Below, in pieces: positions 8,993 through 17,084 of a DNA stretch of 64,000 nt (position 1 is the stretch's first letter; every line of letters starts with the position of its first letter). Under the pieces are notes generated by a model. That model had not been told where the DNA came from. It ran no database searches and saw only the letters and a list, made by a program, of their open reading frames with translations. The stretch is taken from contig NZ_QSBV01000006.1 in assembly GCF_003465825.1 (NCBI RefSeq), forward strand, positions 46,435 to 110,434, given 5' to 3'. Position numbers and translations under genes: made by a program. Origin of the DNA: Collinsella sp. AF02-46-1 (GTDB lineage: Bacteria > Actinomycetota > Coriobacteriia > Coriobacteriales > Coriobacteriaceae).

Positions 8993-9760
8993 ATGGAATT
9001 GTTTGAGCCGATTCTTCATTTCTTTGCACAACGATGGGTCCACAACATCATCTGGGCAGGTATCTTGGCCATCGGCACCGCCGTTGCCGCCAAGGTCGCG
9101 TCCAAGACCCTGTACCACCTGCTCAACCGCGACGATAACCCACTCCCTTCATCAAGCATCTTCATCAACATCGCGCGCGCCGTCATTTGGATGATCGGCG
9201 GCAGCTTTATCCTCGACAACTGCTTTGGCATTAACGCAAACGCCCTCGTCGCCGCTCTTGGCGTCGGCGGCATCGCCATCTCGCTCGGCTTTCAGGACAC
9301 GCTGTCAAACCTTATCGGTGGCATGCAGGTGACCTTTATGGGCATCATCAAACCCGGCGACAATATCGAGGTCGGCGGCGTGACGGGCGTGGTCCAAGAT
9401 ATCACCTGGCGCCATACGACCATCGAGGACGCCTGCGGGCAGACCATCATCGTCCCCAACTCAAATATCTCCAAGAACACGCTCGTGCACCTCATGCCCT
9501 TTGGGCGCGTTGCCGTGCCCGTTGCCGTAAAGGACACGTCCAAGTGGGCCTCGTTGGACGCGCTGGCAGATGAGCTTACCGACGCCACCAAGGCCGCGGT
9601 GCTTCCCATCTCTGGCTTTGACAAGGAGCCGTACGTGCTCTTTAGCGAGATCGGCGACTTTGGCGTCAAGGGCAAAATCATCTTTATCGTCAGCGACGAC
9701 AGCACCACTTTCACGGCAGCCGACGCTTGCATCCGCGCCATCGCCCCCATCATCGCCTAA
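8993..9760 (+). CDS. Small-conductance mechanosensitive channel, MscS family
   Basis: A 255-residue MscS-type channel that releases solutes on hypo-osmotic shock. Two N-terminal membrane segments (about 18-38 and 60-80) precede the pore helix (ALVAALGVGGIAISLGFQDT), which carries the Gly/Ala packing pattern of TM3, and the beta domain with PGDNIEVGGVTGVV and the conserved VPNSNI. It is at the short end of the family, with a compact C-terminal domain. ATG 8993 follows TAGGAGGT. It appears monocistronic, with a family C repeat directly after its stop. Confidence 0.9.
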   Translation: MELFEPILHFFAQRWVHNIIWAGILAIGTAVAAKVASKTLYHLLNRDDNPLPSSSIFINIARAVIWMIGGSFILDNCFGINANALVAALGVGGIAISLGFQDTLSNLIGGMQVTFMGIIKPGDNIEVGGVTGVVQDITWRHTTIEDACGQTIIVPNSNISKNTLVHLMPFGRVAVPVAVKDTSKWASLDALADELTDATKAAVLPISGFDKEPYVLFSEIGDFGVKGKIIFIVSDDSTTFTAADACIRAIAPIIA

Positions 9761-9763
9761 AAC

Positions 9764-9797
9764 AACCGCAAAGGGGACAGGCACCATTGTGGTGGTT
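9764..9797. repeat. Stem-loop repeat family C, copy 3
   Basis: AACCGCAA ... TTGTGGTGGTT around the conserved loop AAGGGGACAGGCACC; the stem is imperfect. It starts 3 bp after the MscS stop codon. Confidence 0.65.
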
Positions 9798-9854
9798 TCG
9801 CATCGTGGTACCATGGTTCATATCGTTGTTTAAACGACTAAGGGAGTAGACACC

Positions 9855-11771
9855 ATGGAAGAGGCCTATCGTCAAGCACGCAAGCGCGGCGAGCAAGGAC
9901 GCCGTCGCGCCATCAGCCAAAGCGAGCACCCGTACCTCACGGACCTCGACAGCTTGGTTGCCCAGCTCCCCTTAGGTCAGCGAGAGAGCGTCGGCCTGCG
10001 GGATATTCCGCTCGAAATGGTCGTCGGCACGGTTACTAAGGGCCGTCAGTCTGCCTTTTCGTGCAACTTTATGCCCCTGCTGCCGTTTAACACCGAGTTC
10101 GCCCGCAAGTGGTCCAACCTCTACGACATTCAGGTGACCGAGGGCTATCGCGACCCCATCATCGTCACCGAGTTCATGCATCGGTTTTACGTCCAAGAGG
10201 GCAACAAGCGCGTCAGTGTCCTCAAATTCCTGGACGCCCCGACGGTTTCGGCCAAGGTCACCCGCCTCTATCCCGGAAAATGGGATTCCGTCGAAAGCCG
10301 CCTGTACGGTGAGTTCTGCGCGTTTTGGCGCGTCTGCCCCCTATACGAGATCGAGTTCTCGCGTGAGGGAAGCTACGAAACGCTCGCCAAGATGCTCGGT
10401 CAGAACCTTATCGAAAAATGGCCGCAGAAAAAGGTCGACTACCTGCGCCATACCTTCCTACTCTTTAAGCGCGCCTACCTGCGCGCGGGCGGCGACCACC
10501 TGGACATTACGCCCGCCGACGCCATGCTCGTCTACCTCAATGTGTACAACCAGGACCGTCTGCTGGATACGCCGACGGATATCGTCGTAAACCGCCTGTG
10601 CAAGATCTGGCGCGAGCTGGTCATTGCCGGCAAAAATGACGAGGACAAGGTCGATCTTGTCGAAGCGCCGAGCGTCGATGAGGAAGAGGCGCTCGCCAAG
10701 TCCACCTCCGGCGTGCTCAACTTCTTTATGGGCAAGACCGTCTACTCGGCGGCCAACCCCCTGCGCATCGCCTTTATCCATGAGTTCCCCTGTGCGACGT
10801 CGAGCTGGGACAGCCTGCACGACCAAGGGCGTCAGTATCTCGATGAGCACTTTGGCGGTATCGTGCGCACCGAGGCGTTCGAGGACTGTCACAATCCGGA
10901 CGTGTTCTACGCCGCCGTGGAAACGGCTGTCAAACATGGAGCTAACGTCATCTTCTCGACCTCGCACCGCCTGATGGAATACACGCTCAGAGCTGCCGTT
11001 GAGTATCCCCAGGTGCGGTTCCTTAACTGCTCTATCGGCCTTCCCCACCAAAGCGTCCGTTCGTACTTTGGCAAGATGTACGAGGCCAAGTTCCTCCTGG
11101 GCGCCCTTGCCGCCAGTATGGCGGACAACCACCGTATCGGCTACCACGCGTCGGTCTTCGCCTCGGGCGCGCTTAGCGAGATCAACGCCTTTGCGATTGG
11201 CGCCTCGCTGCTCGACCCCCGCGCGCAAATTATCCTGACCTGGGGCGATGTGCCCGCCGGCGGTCTTGCCGAGGCCATGTGCCGCGAAGGCGTGAGCGTC
11301 ATGACCGGCGCTGACATGTCAAAGTCGCTCGAAGACCCTACGGCCTACGGACTCCACCGCCTGGTCGATGGCAAGGTTTCCGGCATCGCCATGCCGGTAT
11401 GGAACTGGGGCCGTTACTACGAGCTCATCGTTCGCAGCCTTCTGCACGGCACGTGGGACGAAACCAGCGATGACAACCAAGTGCGCGCCGTCAACTACTG
11501 GTACGGCATGAGCTCCGGCGTTATCGACATCCGTTACGCTCCGGGCCTACCCTACCAGACGCGCAAACTCGTGCAGTTGCTCCGCAACGGCATTGTCGAG
11601 GGATCCATCAACCCCTTTGGCGGCGAGCTCCACAGCCAGAACGGCGTGGTACAGATCGAAGGCTTCCCTCCGCTGCCGAGCACGCAGATTGTCGAGATGA
11701 ATTGGCTGGCGGATAACGTGGTAGGCACCATTCCGCAGCTCGACGATGAGCCGAAAGTCCCTGCCCTATGA
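9855..11771 (+). CDS. Cytosolic ParB-like / BMP-type sensor domain fusion protein
   Basis: A 638-residue protein without signal peptide or membrane segment. The N-terminal part (about 35-130) resembles a ParB/sulfiredoxin-like module: VGLRDIPLEMVVGT, YRDPIIVTEF and the ParB-type VQEGNKRVSVLKFL. The C-terminal part (about 300-600) looks like a BMP/Med-type PBP1 domain (LRIAFIHEF, FLNCSIGLPHQSVRSYFGKMYEAKFLLGAL split over two motifs, IGYHASVFASG), normally found in extracellular nucleoside-binding lipoproteins. A cytoplasmic location implies sensing rather than transport. Its stop overlaps the metallophosphoesterase start (ATGA), so both act together. The domain reading is by eye; precise function is unknown. 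Confidence 0.7.
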   Translation: MEEAYRQARKRGEQGRRRAISQSEHPYLTDLDSLVAQLPLGQRESVGLRDIPLEMVVGTVTKGRQSAFSCNFMPLLPFNTEFARKWSNLYDIQVTEGYRDPIIVTEFMHRFYVQEGNKRVSVLKFLDAPTVSAKVTRLYPGKWDSVESRLYGEFCAFWRVCPLYEIEFSREGSYETLAKMLGQNLIEKWPQKKVDYLRHTFLLFKRAYLRAGGDHLDITPADAMLVYLNVYNQDRLLDTPTDIVVNRLCKIWRELVIAGKNDEDKVDLVEAPSVDEEEALAKSTSGVLNFFMGKTVYSAANPLRIAFIHEFPCATSSWDSLHDQGRQYLDEHFGGIVRTEAFEDCHNPDVFYAAVETAVKHGANVIFSTSHRLMEYTLRAAVEYPQVRFLNCSIGLPHQSVRSYFGKMYEAKFLLGALAASMADNHRIGYHASVFASGALSEINAFAIGASLLDPRAQIILTWGDVPAGGLAEAMCREGVSVMTGADMSKSLEDPTAYGLHRLVDGKVSGIAMPVWNWGRYYELIVRSLLHGTWDETSDDNQVRAVNYWYGMSSGVIDIRYAPGLPYQTRKLVQLLRNGIVEGSINPFGGELHSQNGVVQIEGFPPLPSTQIVEMNWLADNVVGTIPQLDDEPKVPAL

Positions 11772-12478
11772 AAATCCTTGCCATAGCCGATACCGAAGAA
11801 CGATGCCTTTGGGAGTGCTTTCGCAAGGAACGCTTTGAGGGCGTCGACCTGATTTTGTCCGCCGGCGATCTGGACCCGGACTATCTTGAGTTTTTGGTTA
11901 CGGTCATCAACAAACCGCTCATCTACGTACGCGGCAATCACGATGACCGCTACGCACGTCATGCACCGGGCGGATGTATCTGCGTGGAAGACAGCGTGTA
12001 CACGTACCGAGGGATTCGCATTGCGGGCCTTGGCGGGTCCATGCGTTATCGCGACGGCGCCAACATGTACACCGAACGCGAGATGTCCAAGCGCATGCGC
12101 AAGCTGTCGCGTAAGGTTAGGATGGTCGGCGGGTGCGACATTCTGCTTACCCATGCACCCGCCGCCGGTATGGGTGATCTGGACGATCTGCCGCATCGAG
12201 GGTTTGAGTGCTTTAACACAGCGCTTGAGTCCTGGGGGGCCGACTACATGGTGCACGGGCATGTGCACCAATGCTATGGTCGCGACTTTCAGCGTGAGCG
12301 CCAGCATGCATGCGGGACAACAATCATCAACGCGTGCGGCTATACGCAGTTTGAGCTGGATGAAGCGCGCTACCCCATCCGTGGCTGGCAGGCAGCCTGG
12401 CTCAACTCGCAAACCATGCGCCGCGAGCTCAAACGCCACGAAGCAATCGAGTCTTCAACCGCCAGAACCCCCTGGTAA
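11768..12478 (+). CDS. Metallophosphoesterase coupled to BMP-domain protein
   Basis: A 236-residue calcineurin-like phosphoesterase. Metal-binding motifs are GDLD (near residue 38), GNHDDR (near 60), THAP (near 130) and GHVH (near 160). The first family motif, normally D-x-H, reads ADTEE here: Asp is kept but His is replaced by Glu, which may alter metal choice or activity. It starts inside the stop of the preceding gene (ATGA overlap), so expression is coupled and a joint pathway is likely. Substrate unknown; YfcE-like phosphodiesterases are the nearest general type. Confidence 0.82.
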   Translation: MKILAIADTEERCLWECFRKERFEGVDLILSAGDLDPDYLEFLVTVINKPLIYVRGNHDDRYARHAPGGCICVEDSVYTYRGIRIAGLGGSMRYRDGANMYTEREMSKRMRKLSRKVRMVGGCDILLTHAPAAGMGDLDDLPHRGFECFNTALESWGADYMVHGHVHQCYGRDFQRERQHACGTTIINACGYTQFELDEARYPIRGWQAAWLNSQTMRRELKRHEAIESSTARTPW

Positions 12479-12486
12479 CTGCCAAC

Positions 12487-12546
12487 AACCACCACGAAGG
12501 GGATAGGCACCTTTATGGTGGTTTTGCTGACTCGTCCGACCTGTCC
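12487..12546 (+). repeat. Family C repeat, copy 4, with extended flank (direct repeat 1)
   Basis: AACCACCACGAAGGGGATAG through ...GACCTGTCC, including the hairpin ACCACC / GGTGGT and 22 bp of flank. It matches 14503-14562 at 57 of 60 positions in the same orientation, so the two copies bracket the sigma/anti-sigma module. Confidence 0.75.
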
Positions 12547-12592
12547 ATCACGGTGCTTGTGTAATTAACGAGAACACTCATTGTTTTGTAAG

Positions 12593-12619
12593 GACGGCGC
12601 TCACATGCCGTCTTTTTTT
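12593..12619 (+). terminator. Rho-independent terminator
   Basis: GACGGC / GCCGTC stem with an 8-nt loop and a T7 run; ends the metallophosphoesterase transcript ahead of the sigma factor gene. Confidence 0.85.
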
Positions 12620-12710
12620 GTCAACTTATGCAGTCTCGACCGTGTTGTATGTAGAGGGATCTCGCGAGACGCCTTCCCTATATCCACCACGACCAATTGG
12701 AGGTGACACT

Positions 12711-13271
12711 ATGCCTGCACGCCGTAACCGCAATAGCACGCTCCGATGCGATGCCGATCAGATCGAGCGGGAAGCAAAGCGCTTGGTCGACACGTATTCC
12801 GACCTCATCCTTCGATTGTGCTATTCGGCCCTTGGATCCGCTGACGACGCTCAAGACATCTGCCAGGACACGCTGATCAAGATTCTCCAACGCACTCAAC
12901 CGTTCGACTCGCTCGAACACGAACGTGCTTGGGTGATCCGAGTCGCACTGAACGCATGTCGCGATATCGGCCGTACGCACGCGAATCACCCGGTTGTCGA
13001 CCTCGATTCGCTCCCCGATTTCTGCGCACCCGTAACACATACCGAGCAAGAATTCGCGCAACGCGACTGCGCCATTCTTTCCGCTGTCACGGCCCTGCCT
13101 CAAGCACAGCGCATCGCCATCTTTTTGCACTACTACGCAGGCATGAGCATCAGGGAAATCGCAGACGCCGTTCACGCGACGCCAGCTGCAACCGCCCAGC
13201 ACCTTAGCCGCGGACGTGCGTCACTTCGGCTTTCCTTGAAAGGAGACCACAATGACTACGAATTCGAATGA
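12711..13271 (+). CDS. ECF-type RNA polymerase sigma factor (sigma-70 family)
   Basis: A 186-residue extracytoplasmic-function sigma factor. Region 2 spans about residues 25-90 (LGSADDAQDICQDTLIKILQ contains the core-binding and -10 recognition helices), and region 4 about 120-175 (LPQAQRIAIFLHYYAGMSIR then EIADAVHATPAATAQHLSRG, the -35 helix-turn-helix). ATG 12711 follows TTGGAGGTGAC; the open frame upstream to 12618 lacks a ribosome site. The next gene starts 20 bp before its stop and encodes a membrane protein, the usual arrangement for a sigma and its regulator. Its regulon is unknown. Confidence 0.88.
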   Translation: MPARRNRNSTLRCDADQIEREAKRLVDTYSDLILRLCYSALGSADDAQDICQDTLIKILQRTQPFDSLEHERAWVIRVALNACRDIGRTHANHPVVDLDSLPDFCAPVTHTEQEFAQRDCAILSAVTALPQAQRIAIFLHYYAGMSIREIADAVHATPAATAQHLSRGRASLRLSLKGDHNDYEFE

Positions 13272-14382
13272 CTATCGCCACGCCCTGGAGCACATTTCGT
13301 TTACCGATAATGCGAAGCAGCACATGGCAAACTCGATTGCTCAGTCCGTCGCCTCGAGCGATGCGGCGACCGCTCAAAGCAACTTTAATGGCACGCGACG
13401 CAAGCCGCGCATCGCCCGCCATCCCGTAAGAACAGTCGCTCGCATTGCCGCTGTAACGGCAGTCCTCGCTATCGTCATTGGAGGCGCTGGCACGGCTATG
13501 GCAACAGGCGTCCTGCCGCTTCCTTCTGACATGCTTTCCGACATCTTTGACGGACCTGCTTCTCAAACCGAGATCATCGACCGTATTGGCCGGCCCGTCG
13601 GTGCTAGCTGCTCCAACAACGGAGTCACCGTGACCGCCGACGCCATCATGGGCGACAAGGATATGGTTACCATCGCCTATACGCTTACGTTCGACGATCC
13701 CGCTGCCCTGAAAAAGCTTTCCGAGCCGGGCGAGAACGGAACTATCACCGGAAGTGTCGATGGAAACGTATACGTTGATGGCGAGCATGGCGGCCAAGGC
13801 CAATCATGGCTCATTGACAAGAACCCCAATGACTCCAGCATTCAATACTTTGCACAGTTCAGCGTTGAATCACCCGGCCTTATGGGCAGGACCGTCCGCA
13901 CGCATATCAACTCTCTCGTTGTGCCACGTGCTGGCAAAGAGCTTCCCGAGTATAAGAAAATACTTACGGGCCCATGGGATCTTAAGTTCCAGCTGAATTA
14001 CGAAGATACATCCGTTACGATTCCCGCGCCCAAATCGGTCAACTTTAACGGCACCAAGGCGACGATTCAAGAGGCCACCGTATCCTGCGTTGGCGTTTCA
14101 GTCCGCTACAACATAGATCGTTCCATCGAACACGACAACAACAGCGGCAAGATGTCTCAAAACATGGAGGAGTCTATGGATGCCGTTGGCAACATACCCC
14201 TCATCGTGACGTTCAAAGACGGTCATGTTGAGGACGCAACCAGCCACAGCGGCTATTTCGCAAATAAACTGGATAACGGCACCACTGATGTCCACAAGAC
14301 CTGGCCGTTCTCGCAAGTTTGTGACACAGACAAGATTGCAAGCGTACAAATTGGCGATACGGTCATTCCCATGAATTCGTAA
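13252..14382 (+). CDS. DUF4179-type membrane protein, putative anti-sigma partner
   Basis: A 376-residue single-pass protein: a cytoplasmic N-terminus of about 60 residues, one membrane segment at about 62-85 (IAAVTAVLAIVIGGAGTAMA), then a large extracellular beta-rich region. The layout and the DUF4179-like part after the membrane match proteins that sit beside ECF sigma factors and are thought to hold the sigma through the N-terminus. No zinc HxxxCxxC anti-sigma motif is present. It overlaps the sigma gene by 20 bp, with its ribosome site AAAGGAGA inside that gene, so the pair is co-translated. The signal sensed is unknown. Confidence 0.75.
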   Translation: MTTNSNDYRHALEHISFTDNAKQHMANSIAQSVASSDAATAQSNFNGTRRKPRIARHPVRTVARIAAVTAVLAIVIGGAGTAMATGVLPLPSDMLSDIFDGPASQTEIIDRIGRPVGASCSNNGVTVTADAIMGDKDMVTIAYTLTFDDPAALKKLSEPGENGTITGSVDGNVYVDGEHGGQGQSWLIDKNPNDSSIQYFAQFSVESPGLMGRTVRTHINSLVVPRAGKELPEYKKILTGPWDLKFQLNYEDTSVTIPAPKSVNFNGTKATIQEATVSCVGVSVRYNIDRSIEHDNNSGKMSQNMEESMDAVGNIPLIVTFKDGHVEDATSHSGYFANKLDNGTTDVHKTWPFSQVCDTDKIASVQIGDTVIPMNS

Positions 14383-14502
14383 CGCTACGCGGCTCGTATA
14401 TGCACCCGGTTCCACACTTCGCGTCTAAAGATGCGCTGTCATCGAGCAGCGTGAGCGCAAGGCCGCCCGTATGGTCGGCTGGGAACACCTCGTTGCGCTA
14501 AA
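14383..14502. other. Short intergenic stretch with possible gene debris
   Basis: No complete gene. One forward frame around 14440-14500 gives an amphipathic, Arg-rich stretch (ERKAARMVGWEHLVALK) that reads like the tail of a lost gene, without start or ribosome site. Support is weak. Confidence 0.25.
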
Positions 14503-14562
14503 AACCACCACGAAGGGGACCGGCACCTTTGTGGTGGTTTTGCTGACTCGTCCGACCTGTCC
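14503..14562 (+). repeat. Family C repeat, copy 5, with extended flank (direct repeat 2)
   Basis: Second member of the 60-bp direct repeat pair (57 of 60 identical to 12487-12546). The hairpin AACCACCAC / GTGGTGGTT surrounds AAGGGGACCGGCACC. Confidence 0.75.
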
Positions 14563-14571
14563 CAACGGTTT

Positions 14572-14629
14572 GTCTCAATCTGTAACAGGTAGGAACGATT
14601 TTGCCCCTTAGATGTTACAGATTGAGATA
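14572..14629. repeat. Stem-loop repeat family B, single copy
   Basis: TCTCAATCTGTAACAG on the left and TGTTACAGATTGAGA on the right, about 23 bp apart. Three further copies form a tandem array at 21143-21361. Lies just beyond the leuB remnant stop codon. Confidence 0.7.
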
Positions 14630-14653
14630 TTTGACAGCTTGAATCGGCATCGC

Positions 14654-15284
14654 CTACAGCGCGGCGACGACCTTGTCGCCCATCGTCGTGGTGCCGAGGA
14701 TCTTATCTGCCGGGGTGTTGACATCGGCGATGTCACGGGTGCGCCAGCCCTCGTCGAGCACGCGCGCCACGGCGCTCTCGATCCACGCGGCTTGCTCGCC
14801 CATGTCGAGCGCGTAGGTCAGCAGCATCGCCACCGACAAGATTTGAGCCAGCGGATTGGCCACGCCGAGCCCCGCGATGTCAGGAGCGCTGCCAGCGCTC
14901 GGCCCAAACAGCGATACGCCATCATCCAGCGAGGCAGAGGCAAGCATACCGAGCGATCCGGTAATCTGAGCCGCCTCATCGGACAGGATGTCGCCGAACA
15001 TGTTCTCCGTCACCACGACGTCAAAGTCTGCCGGTCGACTGATGAGCTGCATGGCGGCGTTGTCGACGAGCAGGTCCTCAAGCTCCACGTCGGAGTACTC
15101 CTCGTCTTGCACGCGATGCACGATCTCGCGCCACATGCGGCTCGTCTCCAGCACGTTGCGCTTATCAACGCTCGTCACTTTGCCGCGACGTTTGCACGCC
15201 GCCTCAAATGCCTGGCGCGCAATGCGCTCAATCTCGTACTCGCGATACTCCATCACGTCGACCGCACGCTGACCGGCCGCACCC
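14654..15284 (-). pseudogene. leuB: 3-isopropylmalate dehydrogenase, C-terminal remnant
   Basis: About 205 C-terminal residues of LeuB, which is normally about 355. Recognisable parts are [39 protein letters not shown], the metal/substrate region [19 protein letters not shown], and the NAD-binding [17 protein letters not shown]. The N-terminal 150 residues are gone: at about 15271-15297 the reading switches to the leuA fragment in another frame. The enzyme would oxidise 3-isopropylmalate in leucine synthesis, but without its N-terminal lobe it cannot be functional. The intact C-terminal frame suggests a recent deletion. Confidence 0.9.
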
Positions 15285-15860
15285 GCAGCGCCCGCGCAGG
15301 TCACGGATGCGGACGCCAAAGTCCCACGGCATGTTGTGGCCCATCGTATCGGGGATGTTCACGACCGTGGCACCGGCCTTTACGGCCGCCTCGATAATGC
15401 GCACCAGAAACTCCTGATCGGAGCGGCCGGCATCCTCGGCATAAAACTCAACATCGTCAACGAACTTGCGAGCATGTTTGACGGCATGGATCGCTCACTC
15501 AATTGCCCTTTCCTCAGTCATATGGAGCTTGTCGCGCAGGTGACTGGTGCTCACACCCAGCCCTGTATGGATACGGGGCCTCTGGGCCGTTTTGAGCGCC
15601 TCTGCAGCCACTTCGATATCCCTGTCGACAGCGCGCGTCAGGCCGCATACCGTGCATCGGTCGCCCGCAATCTTGCCAATCTCCTGTACGGAGCGAAAGT
15701 CACCAGGACTCGAGATGGGAAAGCCCGCCTCGATAACGTCCACGTTCATGCGCACCAGCTGGCGGGCGATGAAGAGCTTTTCCTCGGTATTCATGCTGGC
15801 GCCCGGCGACTGCTCACCGTCGCACAGGGTGGCGTCAAAGATTGTGATTTTGCGGCTTAT
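15285..15860 (-). pseudogene. leuA: 2-isopropylmalate synthase, N-terminal remnant with several lesions
   Basis: N-terminal part of LeuA, the first enzyme of leucine synthesis. Four independent defects are visible. The codon after AGGAGGAACAT that should be ATG is ATA (15860-15858). The catalytic motif DTTLRDGEQ reads DATLCDGEQ, losing the key Arg. An in-frame TGA lies at 15497-15495, after which LeuA similarity continues in the same frame ([27 protein letters not shown]). Finally, after about VRIRDL the gene runs directly into leuB in a different frame, so the rest of leuA and any leuCD are missing. Expression could only start from non-standard codons. Confidence 0.92.
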
Positions 15861-15924
15861 ATGTTCCTCCTGATTGACCGTTTTATGACAGATGGCTTTC
15901 AGGAGAGAGAGAAGGCCTAGAGAT

Positions 15925-15984
15925 AGAAAAATACCCGTGTCGCTCATCACGCCTGAAAGCGGCAGACGATAGCGCACCCGGGTA
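15925..15984 (-). terminator. Attenuator terminator of the former leucine operon
   Basis: Read on the minus strand, TACCCGGGTGCGCT pairs with AGCGACACGGGTA, followed by TTTTTCT. It lies about 30 nt after the Leu-rich leader peptide and before the leuA remnant, which is the classic position for an attenuation terminator. Confidence 0.72.
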
Positions 15985-16013
15985 CAACAAATCGTTATAG
16001 CGAGATTACAACC

Positions 16014-16073
16014 CTAGCGCGCTATCCAATCTAGTAGCGCTAGGCCTAGGAGCTGTTGCGTGTTCTTAAACAT
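16014..16073 (-). CDS. leuL: Leucine operon leader peptide (attenuation control)
   Basis: A 19-residue ORF, MFKNTQQLLGLALLDWIAR, with five Leu. The Leu codons are CTC followed by four CTA, a codon that is rare in this GC-rich DNA, exactly the design of ribosome-stalling leaders such as enteric leuL. It has a ribosome site (GGGAG) and is followed by the attenuator hairpin and the leuA remnant. In an intact operon, shortage of charged tRNA-Leu would stall the ribosome on the CTA codons and prevent termination. The leader appears undamaged although the downstream genes are destroyed. Confidence 0.82.
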   Translation of the reverse strand: MFKNTQQLLGLALLDWIAR

Positions 16074-16130
16074 GTTGGGCTCCCTTCGGCCTCGGGTAGT
16101 ACTACATCGCGCTAAAGTACAACACAAGTA

Positions 16131-16169
16131 AAACCACCACAAGGGTGCCTGTCCCCTTCGTGGTGGTTT
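16131..16169. repeat. Family C repeat, copy 6 (minus orientation)
   Basis: AAACCACCAC / GTGGTGGTTT stem; read on the minus strand the loop is GAAGGGGACAGGCACCC. It lies between the rplA terminator and the leu leader promoter region. Confidence 0.75.
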
Positions 16170-16177
16170 CGTTGACT

Positions 16178-16222
16178 CAAAAGCAAGAGACCCGGTCCTG
16201 CACGAGGCAGAACCGGGTCTCT
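16178..16222 (-). terminator. Terminator after rplA
   Basis: Perfect 11-bp stem AGAGACCCGGT / ACCGGGTCTCT, followed on the minus strand by TGCTTTTG. Closes the nusG-rplKA transcript. Confidence 0.85.
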
Positions 16223-16259
16223 TTAGCAATGCTTGCTTTGCTCAGGCAGTAACTGTTAG

Positions 16260-16967
16260 TTACTCAGCCAGGAAGTCGCGCTGGATAGCGGGATCGACCT
16301 TGACGCCAGGGCCCATGGTGGAAGACACGGAGATGGACTTGACGTACTTGCCCTTAGCAGAAGAGGGCTTGACGCGCAGGATCTCGGTGTACAGGGCAGC
16401 GTAGTTCTCGACGAGCTGCTGCTCAGAGAAGGACTTCTTGCCCAGGGGCACGTGGCAGATGCCGTAGCGGTCGGCGCGGTACTCAACGCGGCCAGCCTTG
16501 AGCTCGGAGACCATCTTGGCGACGTCCATGGTCACGGTGCCGAGCTTGGGGTTCGGCATGAGGCCACGGGGACCAAGGATCTTACCGATGCGGCCAACCT
16601 TGGCCATCATGTTCGGCGTAGCGATAGCGGCGTCGAAGTTGATCTCGCCCTTCTGAATCTGGGCGACAAGCTCGTCGGAACCGATGATGTCGGCGCCAGC
16701 AGCCTCAGCCTCGCGGGCCTTCTCGCCCTCGGCGAAGACGGCAACACGAACGGTCTTGCCGGTGCCGTGGGGCAGGGAGATGGAACCACGGATGTTCTGG
16801 TCAGCCTTACGAGTATCGATGCCCAGACGGAAGTGGGCCTCGACGGTCTCGTCGAACTTGGCGGTGTCGAGCTCCTTAATGAGCTTGGCAGCCTGAAGGG
16901 GGGTGTAGAGCGTGGCGCGATCGATCTTCTCGGCAGCGGCGTTATAGCTCTTACCATGCTTAGCCAT
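16260..16967 (-). CDS. rplA: 50S ribosomal protein L1
   Basis: A 235-residue L1, the L1-stalk protein that binds 23S rRNA near the E site. Typical segments are the N-terminal basic stretch, [16 protein letters not shown], the long [14 protein letters not shown] and [15 protein letters not shown]. Of two adjacent in-frame ATGs, 16967 is chosen because the first sits only two bases from the AGGAGGT site. It follows rplK by 117 bp in the conserved secE-nusG-rplK-rplA order. In many bacteria rplJ-rplL come next; here a terminator and the dead leucine operon follow instead. Confidence 0.97.
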   Translation of the reverse strand: MAKHGKSYNAAAEKIDRATLYTPLQAAKLIKELDTAKFDETVEAHFRLGIDTRKADQNIRGSISLPHGTGKTVRVAVFAEGEKAREAEAAGADIIGSDELVAQIQKGEINFDAAIATPNMMAKVGRIGKILGPRGLMPNPKLGTVTMDVAKMVSELKAGRVEYRADRYGICHVPLGKKSFSEQQLVENYAALYTEILRVKPSSAKGKYVKSISVSSTMGPGVKVDPAIQRDFLAE

Positions 16968-17084
16968 GTGCATTACCTCCTGTGGTTAAACGGGCGTGAG
17001 CCCTCCCACATCGTATCGTGTGCCCTATTGCACACATTTAACGGGCGCCCAGGTCGGAGCACCCGTCGTTACCATAAGAAATCG

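Noticed and set aside
15320-15920. 194-residue plus-strand ORF across leuA
   Set aside because: Antisense to the leuA remnant; LeuA motifs are clear on the minus strand.
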